Source: Chrysaora quinquecirrha
Lineage: Eukaryota; Cnidaria; Scyphozoa; Semaeostomeae; Pelagiidae
Assembly (NCBI GenBank): GCA_014526335.1
Contig: JACTAT010000038.1
Coordinates: 62,001 to 126,000 of the forward strand
Direction of reading: 5' to 3'
DNA: 64,000 nucleotides
Below, piece after piece: positions 1-10,250 of this stretch (positions within the stretch are counted from its first letter, which is position 1; every line of letters starts with the position of its first letter). Position numbers and translations under genes: made by a program. The notes below the pieces were generated by a model that saw only the letters and a program-made list of their open reading frames with translations, did not search any database and had not been told where the DNA came from.

Positions 1-443
1 TAACATCGCGACATCGGCTACAATTAAAAGGTTACGTTTCAATCATTCACATGAAAGTCATCTTACAATAATAAAGGTTACGTAAGCAAAATCAATATAC
101 GATTGGTGGATCCGAAACTGCACAGTGGGAGGAGCGAATTTGGGGCGTATTTGCTATTTGCAACCATCTCTACGAGACTTCTCGAAGCCTCTAAGAGGAG
201 GCAAGGGAAGGGAAATTTCACAAATGTAAGATTTGTTTTTACTTGCTGAAACAGGTAGGGACAACTATCATGTGACTACTGAAATTGTACAAAAACACAC
301 AAACAGGAGTAGGAATTCGAATCAAGAAAAATCATTCATTCATATATGGAGTACTGTACGTCTGAGAAGTTGTAGTAGGAAACCTGATCCATTTAAAGGT
401 AAAAACAAAGGCTAATTCACAGAATTTATAAGCTTCATGAGAA
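1..443. other. No recognisable gene; AT-rich flank
   Basis: I see no conserved coding motif or repeat structure here. A short open stretch at 233-415 lacks any family signature and is probably chance. Confidence 0.4.
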
Positions 444-647
444 ATGGAATCTGATGAAAAAGTGAAGGAAATTGAGCATCCTCCATCAGCACCAAAGAAA
501 ATAAACACACAAAAAGAAATCCGGCCTACAGGTCATGTCAAAAGAAAACTAGAATTTGATGGAGAAAACGAAGCAATATGTGAAAATGAAATATCAGAGA
601 TTGTTAAAACAAGACTAAAGAAGAAATATAATGATGACAATGATTAA
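444..647 (+). CDS. Hypothetical 67-residue charged ORF
   Basis: This ATG-to-stop frame encodes a lysine- and glutamate-rich peptide with a short basic-acidic patch (KRKLEFDG) and no hydrophobic segment. I do not recognise a family. It could be the last exon of a gene lying to the left or an isolated ORF. Composition is more protein-like than the surrounding sequence, but no splice acceptor or homology was identified. It ends about 40 bases before a MITE at 689. Confidence 0.25.
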   Translation: MESDEKVKEIEHPPSAPKKINTQKEIRPTGHVKRKLEFDGENEAICENEISEIVKTRLKKKYNDDND

Positions 648-688
648 GCATTAAATGTAAAGGAAAAACTCATCAAAACCTAGCTATG

Positions 689-902
689 AGGGTGGAATCC
701 ATGTAGCCTACGCCGGAGAAATCCGGCGGAGAAATCCGGCGTGGAGTTGGAAAATTCTTGGCGTACTGGCGTGAATCTTTCAGAAAACAATAGCAAACAT
801 TACTATTTTCCTGATAGAACAATGGATCTATTGTTTCGTTTGGCGTGAAAGCAGTTTTCATTGGCGTAATCTCCGGCGTAAAGATAGCATGGATTCCACC
901 CT
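689..902. repeat. Short TIR element (MITE), 214 bp
   Basis: The ends are inverted copies of AGGGTGGAATCCATG followed by a GGCGTA/TCTCCGGCG-type subterminal palindrome. There is no coding capacity. The flanks read ATG on both sides, which may be a 3-bp target duplication, although that is short enough to be chance. Confidence 0.6.
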
Positions 903-1068
903 ATGGCTGAAAAAAGAAGAAAGATAGGTAAAGCAAGACGGAAAAAATCGAAATCAGCTGACTTGTTTTCTCAGAAACCAAACAGTTTCAATGTTAAACT
1001 TTCAAAGACATGTTTGGGCAGATTACAGAAACAGAGATCATGTTACGAATTCCCCTCCGCACAGACAT

Positions 1069-1735
1069 TGGTGGGGTTTTTTGCGTACTGTGGTGGATAA
1101 GCACTACTGTGGTGGGTTATTATGCGTACTGTGGTGGGTTATTATGCGTACTGTGGTGGGTTATTATGCTTGTTGTGGTGGGGTTTTTTGCGTACTGTGG
1201 TGGATAAGCCCTACTGTGGTGGGTTATTATGCGTAGTGTGGTGGGTTATTATGCGTACTGTGGTGGGGTTTTTTGCGTACTGTGGTGGATAAGCGCTACT
1301 GTGGTGGGTTATTATGCGTACTGTGGTGGGTTATTATGCTTGTTGTGGTGGAGTTTTTTGCATACTGTGGTGGATAAGCGCTACTGTGGTGGGTTATTAT
1401 GCGTACTGTGGTGGGTTATTATGCTTGTTGTGGTGGGGTTTTGTGCGTACTGTGGTGGATAAGCACTACTGTGGTGGGTTATTATGCTTGTTGTGGTGGA
1501 GTTTTTTGCATACTGTGGTGGATAAGCGCTACTGTGGTGGGTTATTATGCGTACTGTGGTGGGTTATTATGCTTGTTGTGGTGGGGTTTTGTGCGTACTG
1601 TGGTGGATAAGCACTACTGTGGTGGGTTATTATGCTTGTTGTGGTGGGGTTTTTTGCGTACTGTGGTGGATAAGCACTACTGTGGTGGGTTATTATGCTC
1701 GATGCGGTGGTATTGTTTGCTGTCTGTGGTCTGTG
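1069..1735 (+). repeat. ~22-bp minisatellite array, left arm
   Basis: Units are variants of TACTGTGGTGGGTTATTATGCG, TACTGTGGTGGGGTTTTTTGCG and TACTGTGGTGGATAAGC. All share the core TACTGTGGTGG. The array stays open in several reading frames only because the unit lacks stop codons; the predicted Cys/Gly/Trp peptides are not genes. Confidence 0.9.
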
Positions 1736-2073
1736 GTTGATACGGACTATTTGGGTGGTTTATTTGCTTCGTGTTGTATGAAGCAAACAACTGGTCATTT
1801 TTTATCATCACTGAACTTTTGATGAACTACACACAGATTTGACCTTTTAAATTTGAAATTCGAAAATTTGACCGACTGTAGGAAATTGATGACAATCCAG
1901 TCAATAATCAACCGATTCAATCTATTTATAATATTCAATTCATGAACAGGTTCTTGCCAAATTCTAAATGATCTTAGGTACTGCAGTGTGCTGTGCTGTT
2001 ATGTGATTCTCTAGCAGTAGAAATAATTCTAAATAGCATTAAGAGTATTTGCATAAGATACGAAAATGAACTA

Positions 2074-2668
2074 CAGTTGACATCCGCTATCTCGAACTCT
2101 CAAGGGAAACTGGAATTGGTTCGAGATAGCGAATGTTCGAGATAACGGATGCCCCATATAAATATAAAAAATTATAGTTTTTAAGTCAGAAAAGAAACCC
2201 CTATTAACATGCAGCGTTACCGATCCAAATTTCATCAAACAAGTCAGTTTTTTACATTGAAGTCAAAGCTCATCTGCTTTCATCCCATCCCTACTATTGG
2301 TGAAATTGAGATAATGGCGATGCAGCACATCTCGAAAGAAAACAGCTTCATCTATTGTATACATGGGCAGCATATCACTTAGCTGCTGCCATTCCCGCTC
2401 CGCTAGGCGAACTTATACATACAGTATTATCAGCCTGTCTCTTTATCCAGTTCGGCAGAAAATTTGGCAAAGTTCGAGAAAAAAAGCAGGTTTTCCTCCA
2501 TGGGAAATGGAAAATGGTTCGAGATAGCGAATGTTCGAGATAACGGGGTTCGAGATAGCGGATGGTTTTTCTATACAAACCCTTATACCAAAACGAGGGG
2601 AAATGGAAAATCGTTCGAGATAGCGAATGTTCGAGATAGCGGGCAGTCGAGATAGCGGATGTCAACTG
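2074..2668. mobile_element. pogo/Tigger-like MITE, 595 bp, TA target
   Basis: The termini are inverted copies of CAGTTGACATCCGCTATCTC, each bordered by TA (2072-2073 and 2669-2670). Further copies of GTTCGAGATAGCG lie inside both ends. CAGTTGAC starts and TA target sites are typical of Tigger/pogo elements. No transposase frame is seen, so this is non-autonomous. It sits inside the loop of the foldback structure at 1060-3925. Confidence 0.8.
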
Positions 2669-3324
2669 TACTGCTTTGATTCAAGTCTGTTGTGACCCCG
2701 ATTATGGAGTTACGGGATTTTATAGCTTTGGAACCCTCGGCGCCACGAAAACTGAAGAAAGGGGCTGCGAGAGCCTCTGACAACCCTAAAGCAAAGAAGA
2801 AACATTTTTTTTGAACGAAAGAGAGTCTCAAGCAAAGGCTAATATACTTGAATATCTCGATGAATTTCCTTTTAATATCAATAATGCTGGCTCGAAATTA
2901 CTAAGTATTAAGAACACGTTTTGAAAAATGTGGGCACGCCCGAACGACATTGAAAGTACTTTCTCTATTTATCTGAGGTTTTTTACAATCTTTGAGAGAT
3001 TATAATACACTACGTTTTTTACTTTTAATACGTAACATGTGTGAATTTCACGTGTAATTAACTTTTTGTGAGTTCAGAGCAACGTCTGAGTGAATCGTAA
3101 CTGTCATTAACATATTTAGACTCAAAACCCAGACTTTCTCCATGTTTTTGGGATATTATTTAAGCACAGGACTATCATCAATTTCCTACAGAATCTAAAA
3201 GGTCAAATCTATTTGCAGTTCATCAAAAGTTCATGATAAAAAATGACCAGTTTTTGCTTCATACAACACGAAGCAAATAAACCACCCAAATAGTCCGTAT
3301 CAACCACAGACCACAGACAGCAAA

Positions 3325-3905
3325 CAATACCACCGCATCGAGCATAATAACCCACCACAGTAGTGCTTATCCACCACAGTACGCAAAAAACCCCACCACA
3401 ACAAGCATAATAACCCACCACAGTAGTGCTTATCCACCACAGTACGCACAAAACCCCACCACAACAAGCATAATAACCCACCACAGTACGCATAATAACC
3501 CACCACAGTAGTGCTTATCCACCACAGTATGCAAAAAACCCCACCACAACAAGCATAATAACCCACCACAGTACGCATAATAACCCACCACAGTAGAGCT
3601 TATCCACCACAGTACGCAAAAAACCCCACCACAACAAGCATAATAACCCACCACAGTACGCATAATAACCCACCACAGTACGCATAATAACCCACCACAG
3701 TAGGGCTTATCCACCACAGTACGCAAAAAAACCCCACCACAACAAGCATAATAACCCACCACAGTATGCATAATAACCCACCACAGTACGCATAATAACC
3801 CACCACAGTAGTGCTTATCCACCACAGTACGCAAAAAACCCCACCACAGTACGCAAAATAACCCACCACAGTAGTGCGTATCCACCACAGTAGTGCGTAT
3901 AGATT
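3325..3905 (-). repeat. ~22-bp minisatellite array, right arm (inverted)
   Basis: This is the reverse complement of the left-arm units (CCACCACAGTA core). The mixture of three unit types matches that of the array at 1069-1735. It forms the second arm of the foldback structure. Confidence 0.9.
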
Positions 3906-3941
3906 CGCTAGCGTGGATAAATATCTACTTGATGGACACAC

Positions 3942-4620
3942 AAATTGTTCTTAAGCTTAGCTTTATGTAAGGGGATTGTCCTTAAATAGGCAAAACTGCC
4001 GTCCTAGAATGAAGCCAACATTATCGACGAAAGACAGCTTTCTCATAAAACAGCTTTTTCTTGCTCTTGGTAACGTCACAGCCATCCTATCTTCTGATGG
4101 GTACAAACGATGACGTCATAAGGTTTATTCTTAGAATGTATTTAAACGCATTTTTGAAGAAACTTTGGTGTTTGGGTACATTTAAATAAACATCTTAGAA
4201 TTTTAAGAAAGTCTTGGACCAATTTTTTAGTTTTTTTTTCAGAAATCGAGTTTACTTATAAAATTGTTGTTTATTTTGAACAAGTTCAAAATTTTATTAG
4301 ACGAGCAATCACTAACGGTGATTCGACTAAGAACTCTAATTATGTAACTCAGCAGATGCTCAACAAATTAGAATGATTTTGCATTATTTGGGCCTAATAG
4401 ATAACACGATTTTTTAACAACCACTTTATTAAGGAACCCTATGATCTAATGTTCCTTGAGTAGTTTCCAGCTTCGCTCACATATAAGTGTCTCTTTATAA
4501 TAGTCATGGCACTATTTGTATGCAGTTAGAATAACGAAACTATTGAGGAACGTTTGGTTTTAACAATTTATAAGAAGAGGTCCAAAAAACTAACTTCAGG
4601 TTCTTTATAAGATCTAAGGT
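3942..4620. other. No recognised feature
   Basis: AT-rich sequence between repeats, with no ORF carrying a known motif and no clear terminal repeats. Confidence 0.4.
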
Positions 4621-4625
4621 GCGTA

Positions 4626-4873
4626 CACTTTTTTTTTCAATAAGCAACTTGACTTTGGTCCAGCCCTCAAGAGTTGCTTAACATATCTAGGATTTCAGCC
4701 GTCACAGAATGCCTGGTACCCCCTAAAACCTCTTATTTTGGCTCTTTTCTGGCTTCTCAATGTAACTGACAAGTTTGCAAGGATGTACAGTATAAAGAAA
4801 GCTATTTCACCAGAAATGTTAGCACAATCTCAATGGTTGCTTATTGAACAGTTGCTTATTAAAAAAAAGAGTG
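4626..4873. mobile_element. TA-target short element, word AAGCAAC
   Basis: The left end CACTTTTTTTTTCAATAAGC and the right end GCTTATTAAAAAAAAGAGTG are inverted, and each is bordered by TA. The interior repeats GTTGCTTA. It belongs to the same family as the elements at 5000, 5393, 9669, 29816, 30556, 31801, 35020 and 47161, but with a different internal word from several of them. Confidence 0.7.
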
Positions 4874-4999
4874 TACTTTATGAAGAAGAAACAATTTTCC
4901 CGTTTCAAGGATTTTTAGGTCTTGACGATGATTTACCAATTACATCGAAATATAGACATCTTAAACATAATGCTTTTCTTGTTCGTTTGACGTACATTA

Positions 5000-5374
5000 C
5001 ACGTTTTTTTTATAAGAAAGTTTTTTTGGGCCAGTATTGAAACTTTCTTAGATATTTCATGTTTTCAGAACCAAAACTTTCTTGTGACTTTCTTAGCAAA
5101 AATTTTGAAATGCAGTATTTCTACAAATATACAGTTCAAGGCACTGTATACATTGCACAAATACCACGTTTTTCAAAGAAAACAACCATTAGACTCGTTT
5201 AATAGCAAGATGAGCGACTGAACAGAAGAGCGAAGACAACACACAGAGCATTAAGAGTGAAAGTATGAAACAGAACTTTCTTAAGCTTCAAGAATCCAGA
5301 ATTGAACTTTCTTAAACTTTTAAGATGTTGAGCACTACTTTTTTATAAACCACTTTCTTATAAAAAAAAACGTT
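5000..5374. mobile_element. TA-target short element, word ACTTTCTTA
   Basis: It begins CACGTTTTTTTTATAAGAAAG and ends CTTTCTTATAAAAAAAAACG, with the final G mutated. The interior repeats ACTTTCTTA. It is a near-full-length relative of the copy at 31801-32183, sharing interior sequence such as GCACTGTATACATTGCAC. There is no coding capacity. Confidence 0.8.
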
Positions 5375-5392
5375 TATTCCGAATATGCTTTA

Positions 5393-5736
5393 CATTTCTT
5401 TTTTAATAAGCAACTGGACTTTTGTCCAGCCCTCATAGTTGCTTAAAAGTTGCTTAACATTTTTTGTAAACAACCGTCCCTGAATTCGCGGGTCAAAATC
5501 ATCAACTGTTAGGCCTACAACACGACTTCGGGAGACAGTTAGTGGAAAAACGTGAGCTAAAGAACTTCAACATGCAAAACATAAGAACAAACAATTTCCT
5601 AACAACAAGAAGGCGTATAAGCTTGGTTGTTTGACTTCTTAGTTGCTTACAGTAATTCAGTTGAGCCCTATTGTTGCTTAATGTTAAGGTCAGTTCAGCC
5701 CTAGTTGCTTATTGAGCGGTTGCTTATTAAAGAATG
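5393..5736. mobile_element. TA-target short element, word AAGCAAC (degraded ends)
   Basis: The left end is CATTTCTTTTTTAATAAGC and the right end GCTTATTAAAGAATG, with multiple GTTGCTTA repeats inside. A related reversed copy lies at about 35020-35370; both carry the sequence around CAACTGTTAGGC. Confidence 0.65.
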
Positions 5737-5764
5737 TTTATTCCATATATCTTGTACGCAAACA

Positions 5765-5850
5765 TGAAATATTATTTTTTCGGCTATGTCGAGCCTTCTA
5801 CAGCACCACACATATTTATATATTTGTCATGAATGGTGAACACTAGGACT
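5765..5850. repeat. SINE tail fragment
   Basis: It matches the 10664-10745 segment of a tRNA-derived SINE around GAGCCTTCTACAGCACCA and GTCATGAATGG. Only the body or tail is present, with no pol III boxes. Confidence 0.5.
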
Positions 5851-7169
5851 TAAGATTTAAGTATTACAAAGCTTCTGCAAAGACTGCTTATAATAAAATA
5901 TCTATATCCCTAGCGTAACGATATGGTTGAAAATATTTAAAACTGAAGAAACTATTTTTGATTAATAGACAACAGGGTACGAGATTCACATAGATTCACA
6001 TGAGTAATAAAATAGAAATCAATTGTATCCAAAAGAACCTCAGAAATTATAAATAATATTATGAAAAGCCTGGAAAAAGTGCGTGAAATATGTTTTAAAA
6101 AACACTGTGCTGTAGTGTATCTTTTATCACTCTCCCACGCCAAAGTTCAAGATATGCCAAGGAATTATGAATATGCCAAAGACTAATTCATTGCTAAGGA
6201 GGCTTCCCAGCAATATGATATATACTCTTTTTTTAAAAGAAACTCGTTTATAAGAAACTCAGTACTGAGATCAATATTGGTTAAGAAACTTTCAGTACTC
6301 GACTCAAAATGATAAGAAACTCGCAGGTCTCAACAATCTTTAGAAATAGAAATATAGCGTCGAGAAACGAACTTTTGTTACACGTAGTCTATTTTTACAA
6401 AAAAGCAGCTCATGTGAACATGAATAGTATTGCTTCTTCTATTTGTCAAATGTAAGTGTCAGTTACCTTTTGACATTAAACAATTTTGATCCCTAAGACC
6501 CTGCTAAGACACTTTCATAACCAAAATTCTTCAAAAATTTAGAAACTTTGGGTACTGAAAAAATCTTAGTTTTTTGCGTATACTGGGCCTACATCATAGT
6601 ACTTTTAAAAAAATTGCGCATTGATGGACCCCGTAAGGAATTTCGACTTTTGAATAAGGCCCCTCGCTCCAATAAGCCTCTTTTCGAATAAACCCTCCTT
6701 CAGCAAGAATTTCAAATGGAGTCAGAATTACTAAGGGCTGGAATACCTTAAATAAAAATAATCTTTTTCGCGAGATGCATATTTCAAAGAAAGTTCACTA
6801 ATGAAGTATCCAATATCAAGCCAAATCGATTTAGTAATCGATCCAAAATGAGTTGATATGGTCTAAAAATTAGCATAACGTAAAACAATAAAAAACAAAT
6901 TCTCACCTGTTTTTGGTTGTGTTTTCGAATCTTTATCGTCCAGCGATGTCTGCGGAAAAAAGCAATTTAAGATTAACAAAAGGGATTTGGAGACAAAAAG
7001 AGCTGTTTTCTCTAAATATCAGTATGTTTATCTTTATATTTTGGTAATATCAAAATTATTTCCTTTTCAAACGCTGAAAATCAGAGCCCAGAAGTTTCAT
7101 AATTAAAGCGGTTGTTGTAGCAGCATTTCGTTTTATTACGATCTTGCTTAACGCTCGAGCGTCAAACAT
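5850..7169. other. No gene seen; degraded repeat material
   Basis: AT-rich sequence. The AAGAAACTC word recurs at about 6232-6325 and may be a remnant of the TA-target family. No intact ORF with a recognisable motif is present. Confidence 0.35.
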
Positions 7170-7840
7170 CTGTGCTTATGGAGCAAATGTTTGACTGTTT
7201 GGTCGCTTCGCGAGAAGTTTTTTTACCTTTTCCAAAACCGTTCGGGTAGTGAATTTAGCTCATTTTTGCTTTTCAAGTGTCTTATGTCTGTTTTGCAGCT
7301 CAAAAATTGTTTCATTTCAAATATCTGCAATAAAACTCTCTTGTAGCTTCATGATTTTCGGCACTATAGCAAAGCGAACAACAAATAAGCTAAAGACAGT
7401 AAAATGTTTGCAAAGCAACGATATACAAACATGATCAAACGCATCAAGTTTCAAAATGTTTGACATAAAATGTTTGATTGCTTTCCAGAGCCCTATACTA
7501 ACTCAACTTTGCACACACAGTTGGTAATCCCCCATAGTCTTTATAGTTGATGAAAGTGAAATTTGGAATTACCATTTTCGAAATTTGACCATCAACATTT
7601 TCAGGTAAATGCAGATTTGTTCCAAAATTTTTTGAGACCTCATTTAAGCCCTGGCCAAACGATCAAACATTGTTGGTCAAACATTTTAAATCCGCTTTAC
7701 AACAAATGTTTGAAAAAACATTGCTCTCCAAAATTATTGGCTAAAAACCAGGCTAAGCTTTGTTGTTTCAATATTAATACAAGCAATGGTGGAAGGGCGG
7801 CCAAGCGATCAAACATTGCTTGACAAAAAAAGTAAAAAAT
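7170..7840. repeat. Relic repeat with reiterated TGTTTGAC/GATCAAAC words
   Basis: Many copies of TGTTTGA and its complement TCAAACA occur in both orientations, with a GGCCAAACGATCAAACATTG block at about 7660. A second region of the same kind lies at 19265-19490. This pattern fits subterminal binding repeats of a non-autonomous DNA transposon. Boundaries are not defined. Confidence 0.5.
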
Positions 7841-8426
7841 GTGTGGCGATATATAAAATGTTTGATCATATATTGTGCCATCTGACAGGCTGCAGTTTCT
7901 TATAAGTCAGTGTTTCAGTGCCGGGGTAATACTGTATTGATTTATCGAGAATATGATCGTTGTGCTTAACACATCATATAAGTTTAATTTTAAGAGCATT
8001 TCAATATTGAGTCAATTTTCGACTTCCTATATAAAACAACGTCTATCAGGGTAAACGCAGAAAGCCCCACAAAGGACTTATTTAGCAGACCATCGCCTGT
8101 TTGGTAGTTTCAAAAGACAAAGAGCGCCAAAACCCTTTGCAAGTTAAAGCACAACTCTGCTCGGAAAAAATAACTATGACTTTCAAATGTAACGACATCT
8201 TAAGGAATGGGAAATATATGTTCTGACTGACCTTGTCCCGAGTCTGTCTCGTTGCATTGTAGATTTGTCGTAGGCAAATTCTACATAGAAAACAGAAGAA
8301 TTATCAGTTGAGATACGTTATATCCCATGCGTTCAGTTAAGCTGTCAGTATTTTTAACACTTATTACACTTATTTTATGGTATGAATACTGCACGTGAAT
8401 GACGATGAATACCAATCTCTACGACA

Positions 8427-8926
8427 NNNNNNNNNNNNNNNNNNNNNNNNNNNNNNNNNNNNNNNNNNNNNNNNNNNNNNNNNNNNNNNNNNNNNNNNNN
8501 NNNNNNNNNNNNNNNNNNNNNNNNNNNNNNNNNNNNNNNNNNNNNNNNNNNNNNNNNNNNNNNNNNNNNNNNNNNNNNNNNNNNNNNNNNNNNNNNNNNN
8601 NNNNNNNNNNNNNNNNNNNNNNNNNNNNNNNNNNNNNNNNNNNNNNNNNNNNNNNNNNNNNNNNNNNNNNNNNNNNNNNNNNNNNNNNNNNNNNNNNNNN
8701 NNNNNNNNNNNNNNNNNNNNNNNNNNNNNNNNNNNNNNNNNNNNNNNNNNNNNNNNNNNNNNNNNNNNNNNNNNNNNNNNNNNNNNNNNNNNNNNNNNNN
8801 NNNNNNNNNNNNNNNNNNNNNNNNNNNNNNNNNNNNNNNNNNNNNNNNNNNNNNNNNNNNNNNNNNNNNNNNNNNNNNNNNNNNNNNNNNNNNNNNNNNN
8901 NNNNNNNNNNNNNNNNNNNNNNNNNN
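8427..8926. other. Assembly gap (500 N)
   Basis: Exactly 500 N bases, a size that usually marks a placeholder of unknown true length. ORFs predicted across it are artefacts. Confidence 0.99.
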
Positions 8927-8990
8927 CCCGTATCCTGAACTCAATCCTGAACCGAATCCTGAAACAAATCCTCCTGAACCCTGAACTATC
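8927..8990. repeat. Short tandem repeat bordering the gap
   Basis: Degenerate repeats of AATCCTGAACC follow the gap directly, suggesting that a longer tandem array caused the assembly break. Confidence 0.6.
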
Positions 8991-9668
8991 TATATAGAAT
9001 CAACACAATTTCTTGCCCCCTGTTTTTCTTTGTTTTCTTCTCGCCGCGGGTCATATGGTAGTGGGCCAACTTGTAACCATAATTATAAACTCGTTAACCA
9101 TAATTATAAACTCGTTGTGTGTACCTTTCGTCTACGTCTTCGTGGTGAAGCGCTTCTACTTCTTGAACGTGATGATGACCGAGGCATCTTGATTTTTCTT
9201 CTAAAATTTCTCTTTTAGAATGAAGCCCTTTCCTTCACTTTCATAAAGAAATTTGTCTGCCCGTTTTTGAAACTTTAGTGCGCACGCGCTATGCTACGTT
9301 TCTCAAGGAATCATGGGATGCATTTCACATTCAATTCAATTTGGAAAATTAAACTCAATTTATATGCATTGTGAAAAGGGTGACCAAAAGCTTAACATGT
9401 TCAATTAGAATTACAAACGAAAGATGACAAAATTGTTTGCTATTCACTGTATATTCGACTACATTTTCCAGTAGCCATCTTCAAATTCAATTTAGAATAC
9501 AATTTTTTATCCCACCCCGGGATACAACCTCTAGAATTCTACAACCCCAAATATCATCACCCCATCATCAAAAATCAGTAGAAGTATAACAGCATTATTT
9601 TTGGGGCAAATAAAGGGATGGATAGAGGGGAGCAGTTTTTAAGTTTAATAATGATAAAATCGCTGTTA

Positions 9669-10094
9669 CACACTTTTTATACGAATATTGAGGCACAAAA
9701 TCGCTGAATTTAATAATTATTTAAGAATAATGCCAGGCTCAAACTACAAGAGAACAATTTTTCTTATTTTTCTGCGATTTTCACAAGGCATAAAATGTGA
9801 TTGTCGCGCTGTAACGTTGTATATGTTTCACAATATACACCGCACTACATTGATTTAATGAGATTAACGGAGTTGAAATAGTACTTCTAACTGTAGATTA
9901 GGTTTTTTATACCTACTGTTATCATTAACTGGAAAATGAAAAAGATTTGACTTTTTTGTCTTGATCTTCAGGCCGATTGGTAACATTGTATATTAAGAAT
10001 AATTTAAGAATATTTTTAGGCTCAAAATCGAAAAATCTTAAGAATAATCGAGGCTCGGCAAAAATTAAGCTATTGAATTCTTATAAAAAAAGTG
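9669..10094. mobile_element. TA-target short element, word AAGAATA
   Basis: The left end CACACTTTTTATACGAAT and the right end ATTCTTATAAAAAAAGTG are roughly inverted and bordered by TA. Inside, TTAAGAATA is repeated several times. There is no coding capacity. Confidence 0.65.
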
Positions 10095-10250
10095 TAGTGA
10101 ACAATATATACAACACAGGTAGGTAACCAAAAACCCAAAAAACACTTGTTTCTACAAATTCTACGTTCCACAATTTTTAGTATCGAAATATTTTCGAGTG
10201 ACAAAATATTCATATCAAATATAAAATATAATTTCGTCTAAAAGAATATC

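Larger units (their letters stand above)
1060..3925. mobile_element. Foldback-type element with minisatellite inverted repeats
   Basis: A forward array at about 1069-1735 and its reverse complement at about 3325-3905 flank a 1.5-kb loop. The inner borders are also inverted copies: positions 1735-1880 match 3175-3325 reversed, including the CTTCGTGTTGTATGAAGC-type stretch, so the inverted repeat extends beyond the array. The loop contains a pogo-type MITE (2074-2668). I found no transposase and no convincing target duplication at the outer ends, so the exact limits are uncertain. Confidence 0.65.

Noticed and set aside
1069..3905. Long Cys/Gly/Trp-rich ORFs in several frames
   Set aside because: They arise from a stop-free 22-bp repeat unit read in multiple frames on both arms of the foldback structure.
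8375..8997. ORFs spanning the first N gap
   Set aside because: Almost entirely N. The same applies to the frame across 33455-33954.
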